A DNA stretch of 64,000 nt from Mycolicibacterium nivoides (GTDB taxonomy: Bacteria > Actinomycetota > Actinomycetes > Mycobacteriales > Mycobacteriaceae): contig NZ_CP034072.1 in NCBI RefSeq assembly GCF_003855255.1, forward strand, positions 5,203,208 through 5,267,207, in the 5' to 3' direction. Both the position numbers and the translations under genes were made by a program. Shown one piece after another: positions 18,124 through 27,463 of this stretch (the stretch's first letter is position 1; each line of letters starts with the position of its first letter). The notes beneath the pieces are model-generated. The model saw only the letters and a list, made by a program, of their open reading frames with translations, ran no database searches and was not told the DNA's origin.

Positions 18124-19563
18124 GTGACTGAAGATCTTCAGACCCGGGCCGAGACCCCGGGCGGGGATGCCGGGCTGCGCCGCGGGGTGATGGGTGGCGG
18201 AGAACTCGCCGCGCAGGCCATCGCCAACATCGCGCCGAGCGCCGTCATCGCGTTCACCGCCGCCGCCATCTACACCACGGCCAGTAACGGCACGTGGATC
18301 TCGTTCGCGCTGGCCACCGTCGTCATTCTGTCGGTGGGTTACTGCATCTCGCAGTTCGCCAAGCGCCGCTCGAGTGCGGGCTCGCTGTACAGCTATGCCG
18401 CGACCGCACTGGGACCGTTCGGCGCCTACCTGACCGGCGTCAGCCTGATCATCGGATGCTTCGGGATCGCCGCAGGTTCGCTGAGCGGCTCGGTGGCCTA
18501 TACCGCCACCCTGCTCAACCAACTCGGCATTCCGGTCCACGGGGTGGCCGCACAGATCGTGCTGGCCGTCATCCTCGGCGCGCTGGCCACCTTGTTCACC
18601 ATCCGCGGCATCCGGCTCTCCGCACGGGTTTCCCTGGTGCTGGAACTGATCTCGGTGTCCATCATCACCTTGCTGCTGGTCTTCACCCTGGTGCACCTGG
18701 GAGCGAACGCCTTCGACGCCGACCAGTTCGACCTGACCGGCGCCAAGCCGTCGGGAATCGCGGTGGGCATGGTGCTGGCGATCCTGGGCTTCGTCGGATT
18801 CTCCAGCGCCGACGCCCTGGCCCGGGAGGCCAAGGATCCCTACCGCGCGGTGCCGCGGGCGATCATGTGGAGCGCCGCGGGCGTGGGTGTGCTGTACGTC
18901 TTCGCGGCCTACACCCAGGTGGCCGCGCTGGGACCCGACCTCGGCGAATCCGCCCAGCCGCTCAACGATCTCGCGACGCTGGTCGGCATGCCGGGCTGGT
19001 TCAACCCGATCCTCAACTTCGGTATCGCCGCATCGTTCTTCGCCGTGGTGGTCGCACCGATGAACGTCATCGGACGCATCCTGTACGTGATGGGCAAAGA
19101 GGGTGTGGTTCCGTCGGCGATCGGCCGGACCCACCCGACCCACCTGACCCCGCACCGCGCCCTGATCTCGGTCAGTCCCCTGGTGATCGCGGTGCCCGTG
19201 GTCCTGTACCTGGGCGGCGTCGATGCGATGGATGTCGTGACCTGGGTGGACACCTACGGGACCTACGGTTACATGGTGGCCTACGCCGCTGCCGCGATCG
19301 CGGCCGTCGTCTTCCTGCGCAGTATCAAGGTCCGCGTCCCGCTGGTCTGGCCCGCCGCCGCGTTGGCCATCGGGTCAATGGCATATGTGTTCTACGCCAA
19401 CGTGTATCCGGTTCCGGCCTACCCGCTCAACGTGATCCCATGGCTGTTCCTGGCCACGGTTGCCGCCGCGCTGGCCTGGTACTGGATTCTCAGGCGCCGG
19501 TCACCGGAAGTGATCGCGAAGATCGGGACCAGCGACATGGAGACGCTCGAAGGAATCGGCTGA
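18124..19563 (+). CDS. APC-family amino acid/polyamine permease
   Basis: A 479-residue transporter with about twelve predicted helices. The first-helix region AIANIAPSAVIAFTAAAIYT and SSAGSLYSYAATALGPFGAY match the APC (amino acid-polyamine-organocation) superfamily consensus. The start GTG at 18124 lies 18 bases after the alcohol dehydrogenase stop, so the two are probably co-transcribed. Substrate class is inferred only from family and neighbours. The stop is three bases from the convergent secreted-protein gene. Confidence 0.88.
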   Translation: MTEDLQTRAETPGGDAGLRRGVMGGGELAAQAIANIAPSAVIAFTAAAIYTTASNGTWISFALATVVILSVGYCISQFAKRRSSAGSLYSYAATALGPFGAYLTGVSLIIGCFGIAAGSLSGSVAYTATLLNQLGIPVHGVAAQIVLAVILGALATLFTIRGIRLSARVSLVLELISVSIITLLLVFTLVHLGANAFDADQFDLTGAKPSGIAVGMVLAILGFVGFSSADALAREAKDPYRAVPRAIMWSAAGVGVLYVFAAYTQVAALGPDLGESAQPLNDLATLVGMPGWFNPILNFGIAASFFAVVVAPMNVIGRILYVMGKEGVVPSAIGRTHPTHLTPHRALISVSPLVIAVPVVLYLGGVDAMDVVTWVDTYGTYGYMVAYAAAAIAAVVFLRSIKVRVPLVWPAAALAIGSMAYVFYANVYPVPAYPLNVIPWLFLATVAAALAWYWILRRRSPEVIAKIGTSDMETLEGIG

Positions 19564-19566
19564 GCG

Positions 19567-20082
19567 TCAGCCGATCTGGAAGGTGGGTTTGAAGTCCGAT
19601 TCCTGCTTGCCGATGACGAAGCTGCCCGCCGGGCTGATCACGAAACCGGACTGATTGCGCCCGTCGATGCATGACGTCGACACACCGTCGGTGCCGCAGC
19701 TGATCGTCTGGTAGCTGATCCGCGAGTTCGGCGGCAACGGCTTGGGGTTCTCCACGACGCCGAACACCGGGGCCGGCGAGCTGGCGAACCCGGGAACCCC
19801 GGGGCCGCCGCTGACCAGGTTGGCACCGTTGGGTGCGGCGGGGATCGGGCCGCTGCAGCCGTAGGTGCCGCTGCGCTGCACCACGCAGGTGATGCCCTCG
19901 GGGATGCTGAAGGCGTACCAGTTGTTGTCCATCACCGCATATTCAGAGGTCTTGACCGGCGGATACGCGTTGACGTTGGGGGCGGCCGGCCCGGGTTCCG
20001 GCTCTGCGGCCGCCACGCCGGGCACGCTCATCACTGCCGCCCCCGCGACGCTCACCAGGCCAATCACCACTCTGCTCAACAC
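19567..20082 (-). CDS. Secreted mycobacterial protein, unknown function
   Basis: A 171-residue exported protein. The signal peptide spans about residues 1-26 (VVIGLVSVAGAAVMSVPGVA, cleavage after AAA). The mature part is proline- and glycine-rich with four cysteines (CVVQRSGTYGC and CGTDGVSTSC), which could form two disulphides, and ends ESDFKPTFQIG. GTG at 20082 is used. The family looks like a conserved mycobacterial secreted protein but no function is known to me. It lies upstream of APC permease on the opposite strand and downstream of another small secreted protein. Confidence 0.75.
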   Translation of the reverse strand: MLSRVVIGLVSVAGAAVMSVPGVAAAEPEPGPAAPNVNAYPPVKTSEYAVMDNNWYAFSIPEGITCVVQRSGTYGCSGPIPAAPNGANLVSGGPGVPGFASSPAPVFGVVENPKPLPPNSRISYQTISCGTDGVSTSCIDGRNQSGFVISPAGSFVIGKQESDFKPTFQIG

Positions 20083-20133
20083 GCGGCCACCCTAACCCGG
20101 GGCGGTAGTGCGGTCCACCGCTCCGGGTTTCGG

Positions 20134-20451
20134 CTACTTGCCGCCGCAGGCGAGGTCGACGTACACCGTGGTGTAGCGGACCCGCTCCTCGGTGTTGCCC
20201 CGAGGCGCCGCCTTGAGTTCGGTGATGTCACGACCCGGACGGACCGCCTTGACGTTGCAGTCGTTGATCGAGCCGCTGCCGACGCGGGACAAGATGACGC
20301 GGTAGCCCTCGTCCTCCAACTGCTTGATGGTCTGCTGGGCCGACCCTGTCCCGCTCGGTGCCGCAGCAGCCGGGCCGGCCAGTGCGAGCGCACCCACGGC
20401 CAAGCCGGTTCCGATGGTGGCGACAACGGTGTTTTTGACGGTGTTCCTCAT
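20134..20451 (-). CDS. Small secreted protein, unknown function
   Basis: A 105-residue protein with a clear signal peptide (residues 1-32, ending GPAAAA-PSG). A compact mature domain of about 73 residues follows (QQTIKQLEDEGYRVILSRVG ... YTTVYVDLACGGK) with two cysteines that could pair. ATG at 20451 is preceded by AGGCAGG. Similar small exported proteins are common in mycobacteria, but no function was recognised. It is 51 bases upstream of another secreted-protein gene in the same direction and may share a transcript. Confidence 0.75.
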   Translation of the reverse strand: MRNTVKNTVVATIGTGLAVGALALAGPAAAAPSGTGSAQQTIKQLEDEGYRVILSRVGSGSINDCNVKAVRPGRDITELKAAPRGNTEERVRYTTVYVDLACGGK

Positions 20452-20570
20452 TGAACTACCTGCCTTCCTTGCTGAATTGATTTCAGCCTATGCAGGTAAT
20501 TCGCCCGCGTCCATCAACTCATATTGAACGCATACGAAGGAACGCATATGAATTGCCGGGCATTGAATAT

Positions 20571-22091
20571 TCATGCGGGATTCATATTTTTCAGGTGCCC
20601 GGCAGCGGCGTCCGGAGCGGACTCACCGGCCAGTGGGATACGCACAGTGAACACTGTCTCACCTGGCTTCGAGGCTACGGCGACGGTGCCCTGGTGAGCC
20701 TCGACAATCGTCGCGACGATGGCCAGGCCCAGCCCGGTGCTACCCAATTCCCGCGACCGCGATTTGTCGGCCCTGACAAATCTTCCGAATAGATTCGGCA
20801 ACAATTCCGCATCTATTCCCGGACCGTCGTCGGTAACCGTTAATTCCGCGAATTCTTTGGCCTCGGTCAATGCAATGGTGACCGTCACACCGGGCGGTGT
20901 GTGCACCCGGGCATTCGTCAACAAATTGCTGACCACTTGATGCAGCCGGGCGAGGTCGCCGCGCACCCACAATGGATCGTCGGGCAATTCGGCCACCCAG
21001 TGATGTTCGGGTGCGCCCACCGCAACGTCGTTGACCGCATCGACCACCAGATCGCTCAGGTCGATGTCGTCGGTCTCCAGGTCCTGCCCCTCGCTCAGCC
21101 GGGACAACAGCAACAGGTCACTGACCAACCCGGTCATCCGCCGCGCCTCGGCCTCGATACGGGCCAGCGCGTACTCGGTGGTCGGCGGCAGGGTCGCGCT
21201 GTCCTGCCGGGTGAGCTCGGCATAACCCTGGATCGCCGCCAGCGGGGTGCGCAGCTCATGGCTGGCATCGGTGAGGAACTGCCGCGTGCGCCGATCGGAG
21301 GCGGCCAGCTCGGCCAGCGCACTGTCGACGTTGGCCAGCAGCTGGTTGAGCGTCTCCCCGACGATTCCGACCTCGTTGTCCGGATCGGTGTCCTTGTCAC
21401 GCACCCGCGCCGTGATGCGGTGATCGCCACCGTCCAACCGCAGTGTCGCCACCTTGGCCGCTGTGGCCGCGACCCGGCGCAACGGCCGCAGGGCGATACG
21501 CACGACCGCAACCGTGCCCAGCGCGGTGACGATCAAGGCGACGACGATCATCACCGCGACCGTCACCGTCTTGCGGGCGATCACCAGGTTCGCGCTCTCC
21601 ATGGACACCCCGGACACCAGCACATCGCCGTCGCCCGCCGGCTGGCTGGCCAGCCGGTACGAGCCGAGCACCGGGAGCTTGACCGTGCGCGGGTGCTCGT
21701 CGGTCCAGGCGTACTGGTCGAGGGCGCGCGTCACCGAGACCGGAGCCGGGTGCGGCTCACCATCGGAGAACACCGCCGACTGGATCACCTCGCCGTCGTG
21801 CAGCACCGCGATCAGGTTGCCGGGCGCCTGTCCGACGAACGCGGTGAGCGCCTCGGCGTCGGCGGTGAGCACGTGCCCGGCCTGCCCTTCACGCCACTTC
21901 TCATAGGAGTGGCTGAACGCCGCCAACGACCGCGTCACCTCGGCATCGCTCATCGTCGACACATAGGTGTGCAGGCTGTACACCGACAACGCGCCGACCG
22001 CGGCCAGCGCCACCGTGACGATCGCGCTGACACCCAGCACCAATTGGCGGCGTAGCGAGCGCGGCCACCACCACTTGGTTTTGGGCGGCAT
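20571..22091 (-). CDS. trcS: Sensor histidine kinase, TrcS-like
   Basis: A 506-residue membrane kinase. Helix 1 lies at about 17-40, an extracellular sensor domain at about 41-172, and helix 2 at about 173-198. HAMP follows, then the phospho-acceptor box FLTDASHELRTPLAAIQGYA (His about 278), an N-box NLLTNARVHT, and G-boxes DDGPGID and GSTGLGLAIV. It follows its response regulator by seven bases. The lengths of both proteins (506 and 257) agree with TrcS/TrcR of M. tuberculosis (509 and 257), and the regulator sequence resembles TrcR, so this name is preferred over PhoR or TcrY. Identity as orthologue is inference. Confidence 0.82.
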   Translation of the reverse strand: MPPKTKWWWPRSLRRQLVLGVSAIVTVALAAVGALSVYSLHTYVSTMSDAEVTRSLAAFSHSYEKWREGQAGHVLTADAEALTAFVGQAPGNLIAVLHDGEVIQSAVFSDGEPHPAPVSVTRALDQYAWTDEHPRTVKLPVLGSYRLASQPAGDGDVLVSGVSMESANLVIARKTVTVAVMIVVALIVTALGTVAVVRIALRPLRRVAATAAKVATLRLDGGDHRITARVRDKDTDPDNEVGIVGETLNQLLANVDSALAELAASDRRTRQFLTDASHELRTPLAAIQGYAELTRQDSATLPPTTEYALARIEAEARRMTGLVSDLLLLSRLSEGQDLETDDIDLSDLVVDAVNDVAVGAPEHHWVAELPDDPLWVRGDLARLHQVVSNLLTNARVHTPPGVTVTIALTEAKEFAELTVTDDGPGIDAELLPNLFGRFVRADKSRSRELGSTGLGLAIVATIVEAHQGTVAVASKPGETVFTVRIPLAGESAPDAAAGHLKNMNPA

Positions 22092-22098
22092 CAGCGGG

Positions 22099-22872
22099 TC
22101 ACGACGCCGGCCGCAACATGTAACCCACCCCGCGCACGGTGTGGATCATCGGCTCGCGGTCGGTGTCGACCTTCTTGCGCAAATAGGAGATGTAGAGGTC
22201 CACGATGCTGGACTTCCCGCCGAAGCCGTAGTTCCACACCCGGTCGAGGATCTCGGCCCGGCTCAGCGCCCGGCGCGGATTGCGCATCAGGTAGCGCAAC
22301 AGCTCGAACTCCGTCACCGTGAGGTTGATCGGCTCACCGGCCCGGGTGACCTCACGGCTGGCGCCGTCGAGCACCATGTCCCCGACCTTGAGGGTTTCGT
22401 CGGCCGGCGGCGTGGTGTGGCTGGACCGGCGCAACAGCCCGCGCAGCCGGGCCACCAGCTCCTCGAGGCTGAACGGCTTGGTCATGTAGTCGTCGGCCCC
22501 CGCGGTCAGACCGGACACCCGGTCCAGCACCGAATCCCTGGCCGTCAGAAACAGCGTCGGCGTGTAACCGTCGGCCTCACGCATCCGCTGCAGGATCTGC
22601 AGCCCGTCGATATCGGGCAGCATGATGTCCAAGACCACCACATCCGGTTCGATCTCGTCGAACTTTGCTACCGCGTCGTGGCCGTTGTGCGCCACATCGA
22701 CTTCCCAGCCCTCATAGTGCAGGGCCATCTTGACCAGGTTGGTCAGCGCCGGCTCGTCATCGACCAGCAACACCCGGATAGCTGATCCGTCGGCGCGGTG
22801 GATCTTCGGCAACTGTCCGAGGATGGCCTGGCGGGGTTGCTGGGCTCGGGGGGATACGGACATCGTCGTCAT
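22099..22872 (-). CDS. trcR: OmpR-family response regulator, TrcR-like
   Basis: A 257-residue regulator. The receiver domain (residues about 33-147) has LLVDDEPAL, phospho-acceptor Asp82 in VVVLDIMLPDIDG and the TKPFS lysine motif. The C-terminal winged helix (about 160-255) contains RRALSRAEILDRVWNYGFGG and SSIVDLYISYLRKKVD. ATG at 22872 follows GGAAGC; the next in-frame ATG at 22863 is possible. Two direct repeats 11 bp apart lie 36-53 bases upstream, as expected for autoregulation. It is co-transcribed with the kinase. Confidence 0.85.
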   Translation of the reverse strand: MTTMSVSPRAQQPRQAILGQLPKIHRADGSAIRVLLVDDEPALTNLVKMALHYEGWEVDVAHNGHDAVAKFDEIEPDVVVLDIMLPDIDGLQILQRMREADGYTPTLFLTARDSVLDRVSGLTAGADDYMTKPFSLEELVARLRGLLRRSSHTTPPADETLKVGDMVLDGASREVTRAGEPINLTVTEFELLRYLMRNPRRALSRAEILDRVWNYGFGGKSSIVDLYISYLRKKVDTDREPMIHTVRGVGYMLRPAS

Positions 22873-23349
22873 GCTTCCATTGTGCGGAGCACACAGAGTG
22901 TTGTCACGGAGTTCATATGGAGTTCTAAGGGAATGCCGTTTCTATGATTCTTCTATGACCTCCGTCACCTTTGTGACCAGTGGTGACCTGGCTCAAAAAT
23001 ATTGCGATACATACAGTTTCAAACGAGTAGATGAACAATTGGTGCCGCCGATCGCCATTTGTTGAATGATTTCCCCTGCGCACCAGGCATATTCACTGGG
23101 TGCGATACCCCACCGAAACATTTGGGTTCTCTATGCATGGCCCAAACTTCCTTGCACGGGCTCACAGCGATAAATACGCTCGCCCACAGCAATTGGGTGT
23201 TGCCCAGCTACATATGAGCCGTAAGTCGACTTGTGTCGCACTGTGCTCCAACACCTTTCGCAGTTGTTACCGACAACGGCGTCAATAACTTTGTGCGGAC
23301 TCGCAACGAGGCGGGTCCGCGCATCACCAACTCCAGACGGAGGCGCGTC
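22873..23349. promoter_or_regulatory. 477-base AT-richer divergent region between trcR and the SulP-carbonic anhydrase gene
   Basis: No gene is supported. GGAGTTC occurs at 22908-22914 and 22919-22925 (11-bp period, one helical turn), and GTGACC at 22973-22978 and 22983-22988 (10-bp period), both spacings typical of OmpR-type regulator sites. The stretch from about 22990 to 23230 is clearly AT-richer than the flanking genes. TrcR is known to bind AT-rich DNA in its own promoter. Confidence 0.45.
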
Positions 23350-25515
23350 ATGCAGCAAACCACCCAACTCGCCGAACGGGCCCGGGCCGTTCTGCGATAC
23401 GACCTGCCCGCCTCACTGGTGGTGTTCCTTGTCGCCCTGCCGTTGTCGCTGGGTATCGCCGTCGCCTCCGGCGCTCCGGTACTGGCCGGCATCATCGCCG
23501 CCATCGTCGGCGGCATCGTCGCGGGCGCCCTGGGCGGATCACCGCTACAGGTCAGCGGACCCGCGGCCGGCCTGACCGTCGTGGTGGCCAGCATGATTTC
23601 GCAGTTCGGCTGGGCGGTCACCTGCGCCATCACCGTGTGCGCCGGCATCCTGCAGGTGCTGTTCGGACTGAGCCGGGTGGCGCGCGCCGCCCTGGCCATC
23701 TCTCCCGTCGTGGTGCACGCGATGCTGGCCGGCATCGGCATCACCATCGCGCTGCAGCAGATCCACGTGCTGCTGGGCGGCAGCTCCAACAGCTCGGCCT
23801 GGGCCAACGTCGCCGAACTGCCGGGCCAGCTGATCAACGCCCATGGCCACGGCGTCATCCTCGGTGCGCTGGTGATCGCGATCCTGGTGGCATGGCGCTG
23901 GGCTCCCAAAGCCGTGAAGAAGGTGCCCGGTCCGCTGGTGGCCATCGTCGGTGTCACCGCGCTGTCGCTGCTGGCCCCGTTCGGCGACGTCACCCGCATC
24001 CAGATCAACGGCTCGCTGATCGACGCGCTGGCCCTGCCGTCCTTGCCCCAGGGCAACTGGGGCGCGTTCGCCGCCGGTGTACTCACCGTCGCGCTGATCG
24101 CCAGCGTCGAGAGCCTGCTGTCGGCGGTGTCCGTGGACCGGATGCACACCGGCCCGCGCACCAACTTCGACCGCGAGATGATCGGCCAGGGCGCTGCCAA
24201 CATCGCCTCGGGCGCCATCGGCGGCCTGCCCGTCACCGGCGTGATCGTGCGCAGCTCCACCAACGTCGCGGCCGGGGCCCGCACCCGGGCGGCCGCGATC
24301 CTGCACGGCGTGTGGATCCTGATCTTCGCCGTGCCGTTCGCCGGCCTGGCCCAGATGATCCCCACCGCCGCCCTGGCCGGCCTGCTGATCGTCATCGGCT
24401 GCCAGCTGGTCAAGCGTGCCCACATCGAAACCGCCAAGCGCACAGGCGATCTCGCGGTCTACGCGGTCACAGTGGTCGGCGTGGTGTTCCTCAACCTGCT
24501 CGAAGGCGTGCTGATCGGACTCGCACTGGCGGTCGCACTGACCGTGTGGCGAGTGGTGCGCACCAACATCGTCTCCGAGCCCACGGGTGAGGACACCTGG
24601 CGCGTCGCCATCGAGGGCTCCTGCACCTTCCTGTCCCTGCCGACCCTCACCAGCGCGCTGGCGCGGGTGCCGTCGGGCGCCTCGGTGACCGTGGAACTGT
24701 CGGTCGACTTCATCGACCACGCCGCCCACGAGACCATCGAAGAGTGGCAGCGCCAGCACGTGGCCACCGGTGGCACAGTCGACATCCACGACGTCGGTGT
24801 GGTCGAGATGAGCAGTGCCGTCGCCGGCCCGCCGATGCGTGGCTTCACACCGTTCGACAAGCGCTCCGGCGTGGTGCCGTGGAGCTCCTGGCAGGGCGAG
24901 GAGTCGGCGTCCGTGCTGCACGGCCTGGCCGCCTACCACCGTCGCACCGCCCCGGTGCTGCGGCCGCACATGCAGGAACTCGCGCATGCGCAGCGGCCCG
25001 AGACGCTGTTCCTCACTTGTGCCGATTCGCGGGTGGTGCCCAACGTCATCACCAGCAGCGGTCCGGGAGACCTGTTCACGGTGCGCAACGTCGGCAACAT
25101 GGTGCCCGCCGGTCAGGCCGATGCCTCGATCGAGGCGGCCATCGCATTCGCGGTCGACAAGCTCAACGTCTCCTCGATCGTGGTGTGCGGGCATTCGAGC
25201 TGCGGCGCGATGACCGCGATGCTGGGCAAGACCGACGCGGGCGACGAGCATCTGGAATCCTGGCTGGCCCATGGCAATCCGTCCATCGCGGCGTTCGACG
25301 ACGGCCGCCATCCGGTGGCCCGGTCAGCGGCCGAAGCCGGCTTCGGGATGGTCGATCAGCTGTCGATGGTCAACATCGCGGTGCAGGTGCAGACCCTGCA
25401 GGCCCACCCATTGGCGCGGCGGGTCAACGTGATCGGCCTGTTCTACGACATCGCCAGCGCCGGCGTGCTGCGGGTGACGCCGACGCACGTCGAGACCCTC
25501 GCCGACGCCGCGTAG
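23350..25515 (+). CDS. SulP-family transporter fused to a beta-carbonic anhydrase
   Basis: A 721-residue two-part protein. Residues about 15-430 form a SulP anion-transporter core (YDLPASLVVFLVALPLSLGI, VSGPAAGLTVV, and repeated helices). A short STAS-like segment follows (about 430-490). The C-terminal beta-class carbonic anhydrase (about 515-715) has zinc ligands Cys557 in CADSRVVPN, His615 and Cys618 in CGHSSCGAM, with Asp559 next to the metal. It resembles M. tuberculosis Rv3273 and probably couples bicarbonate transport to CO2 hydration. ATG at 23350 is chosen for its GGAGG seven bases upstream; a TTG/GTG at 23233 would add 39 unrelated residues. Confidence 0.92.
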   Translation: MQQTTQLAERARAVLRYDLPASLVVFLVALPLSLGIAVASGAPVLAGIIAAIVGGIVAGALGGSPLQVSGPAAGLTVVVASMISQFGWAVTCAITVCAGILQVLFGLSRVARAALAISPVVVHAMLAGIGITIALQQIHVLLGGSSNSSAWANVAELPGQLINAHGHGVILGALVIAILVAWRWAPKAVKKVPGPLVAIVGVTALSLLAPFGDVTRIQINGSLIDALALPSLPQGNWGAFAAGVLTVALIASVESLLSAVSVDRMHTGPRTNFDREMIGQGAANIASGAIGGLPVTGVIVRSSTNVAAGARTRAAAILHGVWILIFAVPFAGLAQMIPTAALAGLLIVIGCQLVKRAHIETAKRTGDLAVYAVTVVGVVFLNLLEGVLIGLALAVALTVWRVVRTNIVSEPTGEDTWRVAIEGSCTFLSLPTLTSALARVPSGASVTVELSVDFIDHAAHETIEEWQRQHVATGGTVDIHDVGVVEMSSAVAGPPMRGFTPFDKRSGVVPWSSWQGEESASVLHGLAAYHRRTAPVLRPHMQELAHAQRPETLFLTCADSRVVPNVITSSGPGDLFTVRNVGNMVPAGQADASIEAAIAFAVDKLNVSSIVVCGHSSCGAMTAMLGKTDAGDEHLESWLAHGNPSIAAFDDGRHPVARSAAEAGFGMVDQLSMVNIAVQVQTLQAHPLARRVNVIGLFYDIASAGVLRVTPTHVETLADAA

Positions 25516-25536
25516 GTTCGCTCTTCGCACGGCTTG

Positions 25537-25605
25537 CACCGCGAGCGTGCGTGTCTGGTGCCCGACACACTGTGTTTCGGCAGCAGTTCACGCACGCTCG
25601 CGGTG
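25537..25605. terminator. Long-armed inverted repeat between convergent genes
   Basis: CACCGCGAGCGTGCGTG (25537-25553) is repeated exactly in reverse complement at 25589-25605, giving 17 perfect pairs around a 35-base loop. The loop itself contains a weaker CCGACACA/TGTTTCGG hairpin. It lies between the stops of the carbonic anhydrase and VOC genes. The GCGAGCGTGCGTGTCTG sequence resembles an intergenic repeat common in mycobacteria; two-way termination is the likely role. Confidence 0.6.
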
Positions 25606-25626
25606 TCTTGTCGGTCCTCCGGTCGC

Positions 25627-25995
25627 TCAGGCACGGTCGTGGAGAGTGACCTGATAGCCGTCAGGGTCGGCGAAGGTGAACGTCCGGCCGAAGGGTCCGT
25701 CGATCGGCGCGGAGACGATGGGGTGCCCGTCGGCGGCGAGAGCATCGTGAATGGCCTGGACATCCGTGGCGTGGAGCCAGATCGCGGCACCGATACCGGG
25801 CTGAGCGACGGACGCGAGGTCGGTTCCGGGAATCACCTCGCGGAGTGCGAACGCGATCGGCCTGGTCTCGAAGACGACGGCGTGCGGAGGTCCGGCCTGC
25901 GAGCGGACGAGACCGAGGTATCTCTCGTAGAACGCCTGCGAAGCGTCGAGGTCGCGCGCTTGGAGCGAGATGAAGTCGGGGCCGGTGGCGGGCAT
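25627..25995 (-). CDS. VOC/glyoxalase-fold protein
   Basis: A 122-residue single VOC module pair: DFISLQARDLDASQAFYERY opens the first beta-alpha-beta-beta-beta unit and FTFADPDGYQVTLHD closes the second. This is the glyoxalase/bleomycin-resistance/dioxygenase fold; the substrate cannot be read from sequence. ATG at 25995 has GAAAGGAG nine bases upstream. It is divergent from a MarR gene with two palindromes between them, so it is probably a MarR-repressed detoxification gene. Confidence 0.85.
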   Translation of the reverse strand: MPATGPDFISLQARDLDASQAFYERYLGLVRSQAGPPHAVVFETRPIAFALREVIPGTDLASVAQPGIGAAIWLHATDVQAIHDALAADGHPIVSAPIDGPFGRTFTFADPDGYQVTLHDRA

Positions 25996-26011
25996 GATGA
26001 TGCTCCTTTCG

Positions 26012-26056
26012 TGTCAGTTTTCTGACATGATTGAACCTATGTCAGAATGCTGACAT
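26012..26056. promoter_or_regulatory. Two palindromic MarR operators
   Basis: Site 1 is TGTCAG-TTTT-CTGACA (26012-26027). Site 2 is ATGTCAG-AATG-CTGACAT (26039-26056), overlapping the proposed marR start codon. The same half-site TGTCAG with four central bases, repeated at a centre distance of about 28 bases, strongly suggests two dimers of the adjacent regulator controlling both divergent promoters. Confidence 0.75.
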
Positions 26057-26507
26057 GAGTCAAGACGGCGTCGACCTTCAGACGTCACTGGGCTACCTCT
26101 TGAAAGAGGCGTCGAGTGTCCTGCGCGCTGCCATGGAGGAGGCGCTGCGGCCGCTCGGGATGAACGTGACGCGCTACGCCTGCCTCGAGCTGCTGGCTCA
26201 ACGACCGGGCCTGTCGAACTCCGAGCTCGCGCGGGGCGCCTTTGTGACCCGGCAGTCGATGAACGTGCTGCTCCAGGCCCTCGAACGAGAGGGCTATGTG
26301 ACCCGGCCCGCGGAGGCACCCGTCGGGAAGGTTCTTCCCACCCGGCTCACACCGCGCGGCCGGCGCAGCCTCGACAAGGCGACCGTGGCGGTCCGGTCCG
26401 TCGAGGTCAGAATGCTGGCCGGAATGACCGAGACCGAGCAGTCAGACGCGTTCCGGATCCTGCAGAGCATGATCCGCTCGCTGCGCGACGGCAACGACGG
26501 CGCGTAG
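26055..26507 (+). CDS. MarR-family transcriptional regulator
   Basis: A 150-residue winged-helix regulator. The DNA-binding part reads NSELARGAFVTRQSMNVLLQ followed by ALEREGYVTRPA, with the wing RLTPRGRRSLDKA. ATG at 26055 is preferred; an in-frame TTG at 26031 would add eight residues. Neither has a ribosome site, so the transcript may be leaderless or start within the operator. The start codon lies inside the second palindrome, implying strict autorepression. It is divergent from the VOC gene. Confidence 0.85.
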   Translation: MSQDGVDLQTSLGYLLKEASSVLRAAMEEALRPLGMNVTRYACLELLAQRPGLSNSELARGAFVTRQSMNVLLQALEREGYVTRPAEAPVGKVLPTRLTPRGRRSLDKATVAVRSVEVRMLAGMTETEQSDAFRILQSMIRSLRDGNDGA

Positions 26508-26513
26508 CTCGGA

Positions 26514-27401
<888 letters not shown>

Positions 27402-27463
27402 CTAGGCAACTACTCGGCAACCATCGCTGATTAAACGCTCAGTTACCGTCCGTGGTTCCGGAA

